Below, piece by piece: positions 54,378 through 63,037 of a stretch of 64,000 bases of DNA. Within the stretch, counting starts at the first letter, position 1. The number at the start of each line of letters is the position of its first letter. The stretch covers positions 2,441,501 through 2,505,500 of the forward strand of contig NZ_JQNJ01000001.1 in assembly GCF_000745185.1 (NCBI RefSeq). Reading direction: 5' to 3'. The notes below the pieces were generated by a model. The model was given only the letters and a program-made list of their open reading frames with translations. It had not been told where the DNA came from and ran no database searches. The stretch is from Muricauda sp. MAR_2010_75. GTDB lineage: Bacteria > Bacteroidota > Bacteroidia > Flavobacteriales > Flavobacteriaceae. The position numbers were made by a program, and so were the translations under genes.

Positions 54378-55086
54378 TTGGGATTACATAAAGTTGGTTT
54401 GCTTATCCATTGCTGTGGTGGGGCTTTATGGTTTTGCCGATCATCGGAGCAAACTGAAAAAAGTGGATGGAATCACCGTTAAATTTGTGGGTGACAATAA
54501 CTTGTACATCACTGAGGACGCGGTTAATAAATTGTTAATACAAAATTACGGGCCTGTAAAAAATAGGGGCAAAGAACAGTTAGTTTTGAATACCATAGAG
54601 GAGGTAATCCAATCCAATGCTATGGTTAAAAACGCCCAGGTCTATCTTACTGTAAACGGAGAACTTGTCTCCAAAATTGTTCAGCGTAAACCGATTGGGA
54701 GAGTAGAGGGAATCTCTAAATTTTATTTGGATGATTTGGGAGAACGCATGCCTTTATCAAAACACCATTCGGCCCGGGTTCCCATCATTACAGGTGAGAT
54801 TACGGGAAAAACCTTGGAGGACGCTTATGTTATTTTGAACTATATCAACGGAGACGATTTTCTACGGAAAAATGTCATCGGGATACACATTGTGAAGGAA
54901 GGTAAATACCAACTAAGATTCCGAATGGAAAACTTTGTGGTCAATTTGGGGGGAGTGGAAAATCTTAATGAGAAGTTCAAAAATTTTATGGCTTTTTATG
55001 CCAAGGCATCCAAGGATTTGTCGTTGGCAGATTATGCAATAGTGAGTTTAGAGTTCAACAATCAAGTGGTTTGCACCAAAATATAA
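54367..55086 (+). CDS. ftsQ: cell division protein FtsQ
   Basis: Protein of 239 residues from ATG 54367: short cytosolic tail, one transmembrane helix (YIKLVCLSIAVVGLYGFA), then POTRA-like and FtsQ beta domains (KFVGDNNLYITEDAVNKLL, VNGELVSKIVQRKPIGRV, FYLDDLGERMPLS). Divergent in sequence as usual for Bacteroidota FtsQ; the position before ftsA confirms it. Confidence 0.9.
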   Translation: MRVNWDYIKLVCLSIAVVGLYGFADHRSKLKKVDGITVKFVGDNNLYITEDAVNKLLIQNYGPVKNRGKEQLVLNTIEEVIQSNAMVKNAQVYLTVNGELVSKIVQRKPIGRVEGISKFYLDDLGERMPLSKHHSARVPIITGEITGKTLEDAYVILNYINGDDFLRKNVIGIHIVKEGKYQLRFRMENFVVNLGGVENLNEKFKNFMAFYAKASKDLSLADYAIVSLEFNNQVVCTKI

Positions 55087-55089
55087 CGT

Positions 55090-56415
55090 ATGGAACAGGG
55101 TAATTATTCAGTTGGATTGGATATTGGAACTACCAAGATTGTCGCGATCATTGGTAGGGAAAATGAGTATGGAAAAATTGAGATTTTAGGAACTGGAAAG
55201 TCCAAAAGTCTGGGTGTGCACCGTGGAGTGGTCAACAATATTACACAGACCATTTCCTCTATTCAGCAAGCCGTGGAGCAGGCCGAGGTCAATTCAGGCC
55301 TTAAAATTGGTTCCGTGGTGGTTGGCATTGCAGGACAACACATCAGAAGTCTTCAGCATAGCGATTATATCACCAGACCGGATTCGGAAGAGGTCATCAA
55401 CAATGATGATCTGGATCGACTGTGCAACCAAGTGTACAAATTGGTGATGCTTCCCGGTGAGGAAATCATTCATGTACTGCCCCAAGAATACAAAGTGGAC
55501 GGGCAAACCGAAATAAAACAACCCAAAGGAATGTACGGTGGCCGCTTGGAAGCCAACTTCCACGTAGTGGTTGGGCAAGTTTCGTCCATCAAAAATATTG
55601 GAAGGTGCATTAAAAGTGCCGGATTGGATTTGGGCAACATTACTTTAGAACCCTTGGCCTCAGCAGATGCTGTTTTAAGTCAAGAGGAAAAAGAGGCCGG
55701 TGTGGCCCTGATCGATATAGGAGGTGGTACTACGGATTTGGCCATTTTTAAGGATGGCATTATCCGTCATACGGCTGTTATCCCATTTGGAGGTAACGTC
55801 ATCACCGAAGACATTAAAGAGGGCTGTTCCATTATTGAGAAACAGGCCGAACTGTTGAAAATAAAATTTGGTTCCGCATGGCCCGGGGAAAATAAGGACA
55901 ATGAGATTGTTTCCATTCCCGGACTTCGTGGCCGTGAGCCCAAGGAAATTACCTTGAAGAACCTTTCCAAGATCATCCATGCCCGAGTGGTGGAGATTGT
56001 GGAACAGGTGTATGTGGAAATCAAGAACTACGGACACGAAGAGCAGAAGAAAAAACTGATTGCAGGTATTGTATTGACTGGTGGTGGAAGCCAGCTAAAG
56101 CATTTAAAGCAACTGGTGGAATACATCACAGGAATGGATACCCGCATTGGCTATCCCAACGAGCATTTGGCAGGAGATTCAGATGAGGAAGTGGCAAGCC
56201 CGCTCTATGCAACAGCGGTAGGTCTCTTAATGAACGCTTTGGAATCCACTGGAAATCAAGTCGTAAATGAGGAAGAGCAAGTCCCTGAAGAGGAAAAGGT
56301 ATTGGTGGGCCAAGAAGATATGTCGGGCCAGTCAATGTCTTCCGAAAAAGAACGAAAATCAATTTTTGATAAATGGTCCGAGAAGTTGAAAGACTTTTTG
56401 GATAACGCAGAATAA
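55090..56415 (+). CDS. ftsA: cell division protein FtsA
   Basis: Actin-fold protein of 441 residues that anchors FtsZ to the membrane: VGLDIGTTKIVAIIG, ALIDIGGGTTDLAIF, GIVLTGGGSQLKHL. The C-terminal SIFDKWSEKLKDFLDNA is an amphipathic membrane-targeting helix; a 50-residue acidic linker precedes it. The last codon and stop fall in one copy of a short repeat (see 56407). Confidence 0.96.
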   Translation: MEQGNYSVGLDIGTTKIVAIIGRENEYGKIEILGTGKSKSLGVHRGVVNNITQTISSIQQAVEQAEVNSGLKIGSVVVGIAGQHIRSLQHSDYITRPDSEEVINNDDLDRLCNQVYKLVMLPGEEIIHVLPQEYKVDGQTEIKQPKGMYGGRLEANFHVVVGQVSSIKNIGRCIKSAGLDLGNITLEPLASADAVLSQEEKEAGVALIDIGGGTTDLAIFKDGIIRHTAVIPFGGNVITEDIKEGCSIIEKQAELLKIKFGSAWPGENKDNEIVSIPGLRGREPKEITLKNLSKIIHARVVEIVEQVYVEIKNYGHEEQKKKLIAGIVLTGGGSQLKHLKQLVEYITGMDTRIGYPNEHLAGDSDEEVASPLYATAVGLLMNALESTGNQVVNEEEQVPEEEKVLVGQEDMSGQSMSSEKERKSIFDKWSEKLKDFLDNAE

Positions 56416-56447
56416 CCCCATACAAAGCAGAGTAATAACCCCATAAA
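56407..56447 (+). repeat. imperfect ~20-bp tandem repeat between ftsA and ftsZ
   Basis: AATAACCCCATA occurs at 56411-56422 and again at 56434-56445, each preceded by GCAG. The first copy includes the ftsA stop codon. It looks like a small local duplication of the gene end. Confidence 0.65.
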
Positions 56448-56462
56448 AGAAACACAACCGTC

Positions 56463-58457
56463 ATGAGTAAGAACGCCGAATTTGACAACATCGCTTTTGA
56501 TTTGCCCAAGAACAAAAGCAACGTAATAAAAGTAATCGGAGTTGGAGGTGGAGGAAGCAATGCCATCAATCACATGTTCCAAGCAGGAATCAATGGAGTG
56601 GACTTCGTTATTTGCAACACAGACGCACAAGCCCTACAAAATAGCCCAGTGCCCAATAAAATCCAGTTAGGGGTCTCCTTGACAGAAGGATTGGGAGCAG
56701 GGGCAAATCCTGAGATTGGGGAGCAGGCAGCTTTGGAAAGCATGGAAGACATCAAAGGCATGTTGGAACATACCACCAAAATGGCCTTTATCACGGCCGG
56801 TATGGGCGGTGGAACGGGTACAGGTGCTGCTCCTGTGATTGCCAAGTTGGCCAAGGAGATGGATGTGCTTACCGTGGGGATTGTTACCATCCCCTTTCAG
56901 TTTGAAGGGGCCATGCGGAACAAACAGGCACAATTGGGGATAGAAAAATTACGTGCCAATGTGGATTCGTTGATTGTCATCAACAATAACAAACTGCGGG
57001 AAGTTTACGGTAATCTTGGGTTTAAGGCCGGATTTTCCAAAGCAGATGAGGTTTTGGCCACTGCGGCAAGGGGTATTGCAGAGGTAATTACCCATCACTA
57101 CACACAAAACATTGACCTAAGGGATGCCAAAACGGTACTTTCCAATAGTGGAACGGCCATTATGGGTTCTGCCACGGCCACAGGTTCTGCTAGGGCCAAC
57201 GAGGCCATTATGAAGGCTTTGGACTCTCCACTGTTGAACGACAACAAAATCAACGGAGCGAAGAATGTGTTGCTTTTGATTGTTTCCGGGTCTCAGGAAA
57301 TAACTATTGATGAGATTGGGGAAATCAACGACCATATCCAGATTGAGGCTGGTCACGGGGCCAATATTATCATGGGTGTGGGTGAAGATGAAAGTTTAGG
57401 TGAGGCCATAGCGGTCACCGTTATCGCTACGGGATTCAATGTTGACCAACAGGACGACATTGTAAACACGGAGTCCAAAAAAGTGTTTTACACGTTGGAA
57501 GACGAGCAAACCGCACAGCAGGACTTGACTCCTGAAGCCACTTCGGTTCAAGAGGTGAAAATTGAAAAGGAGCCCGTTCAACCCCAAGAGCCTACCATTG
57601 TAAAGCACACCTTAGAAGCTGAGGAAGAGGAAATAGTGGAAATCGAGCCCAAAGCAAAGGCACAACCACGGGTGGAGAAAGCACCGGAGTCGGATTTGAT
57701 CCCTACAACCAGTTATATCAGAAATTTTAATGTGTTCTACGAAGAAGTGGTTCCGGAATATGTAGAGGATGATTTCATCATTATTGAGGCGAAGAACATC
57801 ATCAACGAAATTGAGGTGATAGACCCCGAGGTAGTTTCGCCAAATGCCAAAGAAGACCAGTTTACTTTGAGTTTTGATATGCCTTTGAACAGTGAAGTGG
57901 AAGAGGAAACAGACGAAAAGGAACATACGGTTACTTTTAATCTGGATGATGGTATAGGCGATGTCAACGTAAACGAATATGTGGAGGTAAAGCCTGTCTT
58001 GGAATACAAGAAAGAAGGAGAGACCCGCTACGATTTGGAAGAGTACATGGAGCTGGAGAACAAACTCACCGGGGCAAAATCAAAAGCGGAGACCCACGAG
58101 CCCAAATTGGTGGAAAATGAATTGGTTTTTGAGAAAAAGACCATCAAAATGGAAGCTTCCAATCAGGGTGAAGGAGACTCAAACAATATGGATCCTTTCA
58201 ATAGCTCCATCAGTGAATTGTTGAAAGAGCGCGCGGATGAGCGTCGCAAAAAATTGAAAAATTTCAATTATAAGTTCCAAAACAATAGGAACAGTATTGA
58301 CGAGATAGAGAAACAACCTGCATACAAGCGCCAAGGAGTGGATTTAAATGACGTTCCCAAGGAGCAAAAAGTATCCAGGACCACATTGAGTGAGGACAGT
58401 AACGATGATTTACAGTTGCGTTCCAACAACTCTTTTTTACACGATAATGTTGATTAG
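56463..58457 (+). CDS. ftsZ: cell division protein FtsZ with very long C-terminal region
   Basis: Tubulin-like GTPase forming the Z ring. Residues ~1-320 are the globular core: [14 protein letters not shown], the GTP-binding [10 protein letters not shown] (~113-122), [11 protein letters not shown] and ATGF. About 340 further residues are acidic, low-complexity linker and a basic/helical end ([26 protein letters not shown]), against ~60 in E. coli. The long tail is a Flavobacteriia trait. A conventional FtsA-binding tail peptide is not obvious in the last 15 residues. Confidence 0.96.
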   Translation: MSKNAEFDNIAFDLPKNKSNVIKVIGVGGGGSNAINHMFQAGINGVDFVICNTDAQALQNSPVPNKIQLGVSLTEGLGAGANPEIGEQAALESMEDIKGMLEHTTKMAFITAGMGGGTGTGAAPVIAKLAKEMDVLTVGIVTIPFQFEGAMRNKQAQLGIEKLRANVDSLIVINNNKLREVYGNLGFKAGFSKADEVLATAARGIAEVITHHYTQNIDLRDAKTVLSNSGTAIMGSATATGSARANEAIMKALDSPLLNDNKINGAKNVLLLIVSGSQEITIDEIGEINDHIQIEAGHGANIIMGVGEDESLGEAIAVTVIATGFNVDQQDDIVNTESKKVFYTLEDEQTAQQDLTPEATSVQEVKIEKEPVQPQEPTIVKHTLEAEEEEIVEIEPKAKAQPRVEKAPESDLIPTTSYIRNFNVFYEEVVPEYVEDDFIIIEAKNIINEIEVIDPEVVSPNAKEDQFTLSFDMPLNSEVEEETDEKEHTVTFNLDDGIGDVNVNEYVEVKPVLEYKKEGETRYDLEEYMELENKLTGAKSKAETHEPKLVENELVFEKKTIKMEASNQGEGDSNNMDPFNSSISELLKERADERRKKLKNFNYKFQNNRNSIDEIEKQPAYKRQGVDLNDVPKEQKVSRTTLSEDSNDDLQLRSNNSFLHDNVD

Positions 58458-58497
58458 TAGTGTTTAAATTGAAATCCATTTTTTAATGGAAAGCATA

Positions 58498-58533
58498 AGC
58501 CCGAAAGTTAAGAGACTTTCGGGTTTATTTTTT
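58498..58533 (+). terminator. intrinsic terminator of the division cluster
   Basis: CCCGAAAGT (58500-58508) / ACTTTCGGG (58515-58523) with 6-nt loop and T-rich tail. Its tail overlaps the next promoter (TATCTTCG, 58533-58540). Confidence 0.88.
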
Positions 58534-58540
58534 ATCTTCG
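58533..58540 (+). promoter_or_regulatory. -7 element of the YqeY-like gene
   Basis: TATCTTCG, near TAnnTTTG, 19 nt before the ATG at 58560 and directly after a terminator. Confidence 0.5.
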
Positions 58541-58559
58541 CAGCCCAAAATATTCAGTA

Positions 58560-59009
58560 ATGGATTTGCAGGAAAAAGTAATGGCCGAAATGAAAGCCGC
58601 AATGAAAGCAAAGGACACTGTTGCCTTGGAATCATTACGGGCGATTAAATCCGCCATTTTATTGGCAAAGACCGAAAAAGTGGGCACTGAACTATCTGAA
58701 GAAGATGAAATTAAGCTCGTTCAAAAGTTGGTAAAACAACGAAAGGACAGTGCAGTCATCTATCAGCAGCAGGGACGGGAAGATTTGGCGGAGCCAGAGT
58801 TGGCCCAAGTTGCGGTAATTGAAAAGTTTTTGCCAGAGCAGCTTACGGAAGAAGAGATAGAAAAAGTAGTGGTGCAGACCATCGATTCCATCGGAGCTTC
58901 TGGAATGCAGGATATGGGAAAAGTTATGGGCATTGTCTCCAAGGAATTGGCGGGACAGGCTGACGGAAAAACCATTTCCAGCATCGTAAAGGCAAAATTA
59001 AGTTCGTAA
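58560..59009 (+). CDS. GatB/YqeY-domain protein
   Basis: Helical protein of 149 residues of the YqeY family (MDLQEKVMAEMKAAMKAKD, RAIKSAILLAKTEK, DMGKVMGIVSKELAGQADG). It resembles the tail of the GatB amidotransferase subunit, which binds tRNA. Its role alone is not established. It is followed after 12 nt by tRNA-Arg. Confidence 0.93.
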   Translation: MDLQEKVMAEMKAAMKAKDTVALESLRAIKSAILLAKTEKVGTELSEEDEIKLVQKLVKQRKDSAVIYQQQGREDLAEPELAQVAVIEKFLPEQLTEEEIEKVVVQTIDSIGASGMQDMGKVMGIVSKELAGQADGKTISSIVKAKLSS

Positions 59010-59021
59010 GTAATACATAGC

Positions 59022-59095
59022 GGCCCAGTAGTTCAACTGGATAGAATATCAGATTTCGGCTCTGAGGGTTGGGGGTTCGAATCCTCCCTGGGTCA
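59022..59095 (+). tRNA. tRNA-Arg (anticodon UCG)
   Basis: Folds fully: acceptor GGCCCAG/CTGGGTC with discriminator A, D stem GTTC/GAAT, anticodon stem TCAGA/TCTGA with loop TTTCGGC (anticodon TCG, reading CGA), 5-nt variable loop, T stem GGGGG/CCTCC with loop TTCGAAT. CCA is not encoded. 74 nt. The 3' half serves as attachment site of the integrated element that starts here. Confidence 0.95.
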
Positions 59096-60665
59096 CTAAA
59101 CGGGATTTTTCACAAATTGAGTGGAAATTCCCGTTTTTTATTTCCTTCAAATTACCTGAAAACGAACTGATTGCGCCAAAAATTTCGTTGACCCGAAAAG
59201 TTTGAACTACTTTGTTTTTGAAGTCATACACAATCCCGTCGGGGAACACCATATATTGTATGGCCCTTTTTGTTTCCAAATCCCCTAACTTCCATAAATT
59301 CGGTAAGTTACAAGCATAATCCAGTGCCATTTTTACTGATTTTTTGAGGTTTGAACTATTTATCCCGCTATTCTCCAATTTCATCTCCAACTCCCTTTGT
59401 TTGACTTTTAGTTCAGGCATAAAAAGATCATATTGGGACTTTGTGATTTCGTTAAGCAAAACGAATCTTCTTTCCAACGTATTTATCTGCTCTCCGATTT
59501 GAGTGAGTTCTTTGGTCAATCGTTTTTGGTCGTTAAGTGCTTCTTGATTGTTAGCCAACAAGGTATCGTGTATGATATCGGTCAAAGGTTCGATATACTT
59601 TTTATCCGCTATGGTATACCTGCTCAAAACATTTATAAACTCTTCATGGAGCTTTTTTGCACTTCTGCTTTCCCTGCTTCCCTTACGCCTGTTCTTGTAA
59701 TAATATAGCCCCTTTTTCTTCACGATAAACCCAGTATAAGGTGTCCCACAAACCGAAGATCTGACAAACTGTTTTAATGGCAGATTTTCATCGTCGTACG
59801 AATATTTCTTGGGTGTATCTCCCTCGTGAAGTAGATTATGGATCTTTAAAAAGATTTCTTTCGATATCAGGGCCTCGTGTTTTCCTTGAATCACTTCTCC
59901 AGGAATTAGGCTATTGACAATAAGTCCACAATAGAATGGATTTCTAAAAAGATCGGTCAATTTTTTTGCATGTATGTCCAGGCCCTTTTCTTTGAGCCGT
60001 TTTGCAATCTCGACATGGGACATATTTGCATTGGCCTTCCATAAAAAAGCTTGCTTCAACAATTTTCCTTCTTCGGTAATTACGAAATTCGGGACCTTTC
60101 CTTTCCCAGGATTTGTATTGGTATATCCAAATGGGTAGGCTCCCGTCCAATGCCCCCTTCGCAGCTTCTCCCGCATTCCCGTAATGGATTTGTCCCTACG
60201 GACTTGATTGTCGAAGTGGGAGAACATATGGTATAGGTTTTCTTGAAAGGTCCCAGCACTCGTGGTTACATCGATTTCCTGGGTGGCCGAAATAACGGCC
60301 ACTCCCTGCTTTTTTAACTGTTCGCTGATATAGGCTCCGTTCGCTCCCGTACGTGAAAACCTATCGTAGGAATAGACAATGATATAGCCAATGTTCTTTC
60401 TCCTTTTGACATATTTCAACATCCTTTGAAATTCCCTACGTTCATCGCTCTTTGCGGATTCATAGGTTCCTCCGAAATATTCCAGAACTTCCAATTCCTT
60501 TCGAAGTGCATACTCCTGGCAATATTTAAGTTGGGTGCTGAGACTGGCATTTTTGTCAAATTGCTCTTTACTGGAAACACGGGTGTAGATAACAGCCGTA
60601 TTGTTCTTTCCTATGATCCTTCCCTTTTCCCTTCTGGCAAATTGATCAAATACCTCTAAGTTCAT
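59049..60665 (-). CDS. large serine recombinase (integrase)
   Basis: Protein of 538 residues. The resolvase domain (~20-165) has catalytic Ser in YTRVSSKEQ and the YDRFSRTG motif; the recombinase DNA-binding domain (~185-300; PFGYTNTNPGKGKVP, NPFYCGLIVN) and a zinc-ribbon/coiled-coil region follow. The ribbon keeps one Cys (SSVCGTPYTGF), so zinc binding is doubtful. The start ATG at 60665 overlaps the TGA of the small gene upstream. The last ~15 residues (GGFEPPTLRAEI) are simply the tRNA-Arg sequence read backwards, hence the original C-terminus before integration was different. Confidence 0.9.
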   Translation of the reverse strand: MNLEVFDQFARREKGRIIGKNNTAVIYTRVSSKEQFDKNASLSTQLKYCQEYALRKELEVLEYFGGTYESAKSDERREFQRMLKYVKRRKNIGYIIVYSYDRFSRTGANGAYISEQLKKQGVAVISATQEIDVTTSAGTFQENLYHMFSHFDNQVRRDKSITGMREKLRRGHWTGAYPFGYTNTNPGKGKVPNFVITEEGKLLKQAFLWKANANMSHVEIAKRLKEKGLDIHAKKLTDLFRNPFYCGLIVNSLIPGEVIQGKHEALISKEIFLKIHNLLHEGDTPKKYSYDDENLPLKQFVRSSVCGTPYTGFIVKKKGLYYYKNRRKGSRESRSAKKLHEEFINVLSRYTIADKKYIEPLTDIIHDTLLANNQEALNDQKRLTKELTQIGEQINTLERRFVLLNEITKSQYDLFMPELKVKQRELEMKLENSGINSSNLKKSVKMALDYACNLPNLWKLGDLETKRAIQYMVFPDGIVYDFKNKVVQTFRVNEIFGAISSFSGNLKEIKNGNFHSICEKSRLVTQGGFEPPTLRAEI

Positions 60666-60841
60666 ATGTTCCCTTTTTGGACATGGCGGCAAACTATGTT
60701 GGCGAGTTCCCTGAGTTGCTCCAAGATTTTTTCCGCTTCTTCCTCCGAATAATCCTCAAACCCTTTAAATGTCTTGAGCCATGTGCTGTTGAATGTTCTT
60801 TTTTTCTGCCTTTGTTCAATGATTGTGTTGGACATTTCCAT
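60662..60841 (-). CDS. 59-residue helical protein coupled to the recombinase
   Basis: ATG at 60841 to TGA at 60662, MEMSNTIIEQRQKKRTFNST then a hydrophilic, helix-prone region (EDYSEEEAEKILEQLRELANI). Its TGA overlaps the recombinase ATG (ATATGA), a clear sign of translational coupling. Too short for many gene finders. No family recognised. An excision factor or recombinase partner would fit the position, but is inference. Confidence 0.6.
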   Translation of the reverse strand: MEMSNTIIEQRQKKRTFNSTWLKTFKGFEDYSEEEAEKILEQLRELANIVCRHVQKGNI

Positions 60842-60971
60842 TAAATAGCAGTAGCTCCTTTATCTTGTATGGTCACTACCGTATTTGTATAAGCAGGCTT
60901 TAATTTACCTTTTTAAACTATTTAAATCCAGTATCGGATGACAATTTTATCCATTGAATATTAATGGTTGG

Positions 60972-61262
60972 TTAACTTCTTTTAGTTTTTCCGGAAGGGG
61001 AGACTTTTTTCCTGAATATCCTGTTTACACAAACAATCTTACCATTGCTTTGTTTGATTTCCAAGTTCTGAAAATCATGTTGCTTCAACAGGTCTATAAT
61101 TCGCTCTCCTGTATGCATCCTCTCAAGACCTTCAATAACATCTACCTCTCCATTTTTGATAATCAGTTTGATGGATATGAACCTTTTGTTCCGTATCATT
61201 TCCAACACTTGGATCTCGGAGGGGGCCAGTTCTAATGATTCTTGTTTATTCATGTTTTTCAT
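60972..61262 (-). CDS. small protein of unknown function in the mobile element
   Basis: Protein of 96 residues (Met1 or Met4 possible), basic. It has a helical start (SLELAPSEIQVLEMIRNKRF), a short beta part (ISIKLIIKNGEVDVIEG) and a basic tail (RKKVSPSGKTKRS). It could be DNA-binding by charge; no HTH is convincing. It begins 11 nt after the relaxase stop, so it belongs to the mob operon. 60842-60971 shows nothing. Confidence 0.65.
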   Translation of the reverse strand: MKNMNKQESLELAPSEIQVLEMIRNKRFISIKLIIKNGEVDVIEGLERMHTGERIIDLLKQHDFQNLEIKQSNGKIVCVNRIFRKKVSPSGKTKRS

Positions 61263-61273
61263 ATGCCTAAATT

Positions 61274-62323
61274 CTACCGGTTCAACCCTTTCTTTTTCTT
61301 TGTTCTTTTGGACTTTTTCTTATTAATGTCATCTTTGAGTTCTAGTTTGAAAGGATTCCACTCAGCTTCTTCCAATAAAGGCTCGACTACTCCATTTCCT
61401 TTAATTTCTCCCACATAACTTTTTGATTGTTGAGCAGAATTTTCAGTGCTTTTTCCAGTCCCATTATTTCTCGGTTCAACCTTGACTGTTCCATCATCGT
61501 TTCCTTCGCCAATTTTATCAGTTCCTCGTTCTTTTCCATTAGCCGACAGTATAACTGAACGGTCTCTTGTTTGCTCATAATCGATTTGTTTTACGATACT
61601 GTTCCATGAAAAATTTTTACCAAGGGTACTGCCTTTATATACTATGCCCTGATAGTTGAATGAAATGCCCGAAACCCTTCCTGTGGTTTTGCTAATGTTG
61701 AATCTTGGCGATATACTTAGCTCTTGCAGTAATTTGACAAATTCAGTTGTATCCGTTGCCCTTGAAATTGCCAAACCAATCCGCTCCTGTAAAATAAGTT
61801 TGATAGGTAAATCGCCTGTTCTCAGGGTTTTCTCTATTTCCTTATGGTCAAGTGATTTTTTTGCACCGGCTTTTTTTGAAATCTGGGTCAGTCCATAATT
61901 CCTTTCCAGATCATTGAGCACTTCCCGGCTTCTTCTTTTAATGTTACTATCATTTGTTATCCTACCCGAATACCTTACCCTATTGGCCACTATATGGATA
62001 TGTTCGTGTTCTGTGTCGGTATGGCGGTACATAATGAACTGGTTGTTATCGAAACCCATTTTCATCAGATAGTCGCATCCCAATGAAGCAAATTCTTTAT
62101 CGTCCAATTGGTCAGAGTACGGCAGGTTCAAGGAAACATGAAGTACCGTATTCCCAAGCCCCGGACGCAATTGCCTGATCAAATTGAATTCCTGTGTCAT
62201 ATTCACCGCTGTGGATTGTCCGATATTGGAATCGATCACATGCCCTACACCTTTGCTTACCTTTTTTTCATTGTAGGCAAGAACACCGTAAAAATCCTTT
62301 CCTATGGTTATCTTACCTATCAT
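61274..62323 (-). CDS. relaxase (MobB/MobP-type mobilization nuclease)
   Basis: Protein of 349 residues; N-terminal relaxase domain (1-~200) with motif III HTDTEHEHIHIVANRV, the metal-binding triple His. The catalytic Tyr is probably one of those in DFYGVLAYNEKK near the N-terminus. It nicks oriT and leads the DNA strand into a recipient. The C-terminal third is low-complexity and basic (KKKSKRTKKKKG). It overlaps mobC by 11 nt. The type matches Bacteroidota mobilizable elements. Confidence 0.9.
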   Translation of the reverse strand: MIGKITIGKDFYGVLAYNEKKVSKGVGHVIDSNIGQSTAVNMTQEFNLIRQLRPGLGNTVLHVSLNLPYSDQLDDKEFASLGCDYLMKMGFDNNQFIMYRHTDTEHEHIHIVANRVRYSGRITNDSNIKRRSREVLNDLERNYGLTQISKKAGAKKSLDHKEIEKTLRTGDLPIKLILQERIGLAISRATDTTEFVKLLQELSISPRFNISKTTGRVSGISFNYQGIVYKGSTLGKNFSWNSIVKQIDYEQTRDRSVILSANGKERGTDKIGEGNDDGTVKVEPRNNGTGKSTENSAQQSKSYVGEIKGNGVVEPLLEEAEWNPFKLELKDDINKKKSKRTKKKKGLNR

Positions 62324-62660
62324 TGTTCGAGATATTTGATTTGAGCTGTTTCAATAGCATTTTTACCTCCTCCAATTGTATATGAATGCTGAAAGGGTCA
62401 CGGATACCTGAGTTCGAGACCCTAGCGAGTTGGTTCAGGTTGTTTCCCATCCGACTCAGCTCGACAAACAGTTTCCGGTCCAACGGATCTACCTTTTTCT
62501 TTGGCAGGGATTTTCCTGTACATTTTCTTCGGATATATTCGGCTGTGGACAATCCAATTGTCTTCGCATTGTTGCCAATGATCAAGTATTCGCTTTGTGA
62601 AACTCTGAAGGCGATGACAATCGTCCTTTGTTTTGATATGTCCTTTTTAGGTCTTGCCAT
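62313..62660 (-). CDS. mobC: relaxosome accessory protein MobC
   Basis: Protein of 115 residues; basic start (MARPKKDISKQRTIVIAFRV, ribbon-helix-helix-like), then the MobC signature ELSRMGNNLNQLARVSN and a helical end. It binds near oriT and helps relaxase nick. First gene of the mob operon, read toward 60662; the inverted repeats at 62700-62827 are just upstream. Confidence 0.9.
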   Translation of the reverse strand: MARPKKDISKQRTIVIAFRVSQSEYLIIGNNAKTIGLSTAEYIRRKCTGKSLPKKKVDPLDRKLFVELSRMGNNLNQLARVSNSGIRDPFSIHIQLEEVKMLLKQLKSNISNNDR

Positions 62661-62699
62661 TTTCTATGGTTTTGGTATTGTTCTAAAGGTCATTTGTAA

Positions 62700-62743
62700 A
62701 CGAAGTGCGCAGTTTTTGTTTACAAAAACACAACTTGCTTCGT
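62700..62743. repeat. nested inverted repeats upstream of mobC
   Basis: Inner palindrome GTTTTTGT-TT-ACAAAAAC (62712-62729) inside outer arms ACGAAG (62700-62705) and CTTCGT (62738-62743). It lies 40 nt upstream of mobC and could be its operator or part of oriT. Confidence 0.6.
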
Positions 62744-62797
62744 GACCTCCGATCAACTATATCACAAACCTATGGCCTATGGATTACTTGCAAGGAT

Positions 62798-62827
62798 TTT
62801 GCCGTACATGGTCTTTTGTACGGCAAA
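62798..62827. repeat. 11-bp inverted repeat, candidate oriT hairpin
   Basis: TTTGCCGTACA (62798-62808) and TGTACGGCAAA (62817-62827), perfect over 11 bp with an 8-nt loop, followed by TAATTG. Hairpins of this kind next to mobC/mobB commonly flank nic sites. It has no T-run on either strand and serves no gene as terminator. The rest of 62828-63015 holds no gene I can support. Confidence 0.55.
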
Positions 62828-63015
62828 TAATTGAGAGATTTTTTCAAATGGAAAATCAAATATAGCACTGGACATGAACCAAGGATTTCTATGGGAAGGG
62901 GGAAAACGGCCGATAGGTTCCTTTGGACAGAATCTTCCATATTAGATCAATGGCCCGATTTTTGTCCCAAGTCATATTGAACACGGGGCCATGGGCCGGA
63001 CACTGGGATATTTCG

Positions 63016-63023
63016 TATATTTG
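63016..63023 (+). promoter_or_regulatory. -7 element of the toxin-antitoxin pair
   Basis: TATATTTG, a perfect TAnnTTTG, 14 nt before the ATG at 63038. Confidence 0.6.
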
Positions 63024-63037
63024 ATATAGAAAGAACT

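Noticed and set aside
59049-59095. Recombinase C-terminal GGFEPPTLRAEI as a conserved protein motif
   Set aside because: It is frequent in databases only because tRNA genes are translated in antisense; it carries no domain information.
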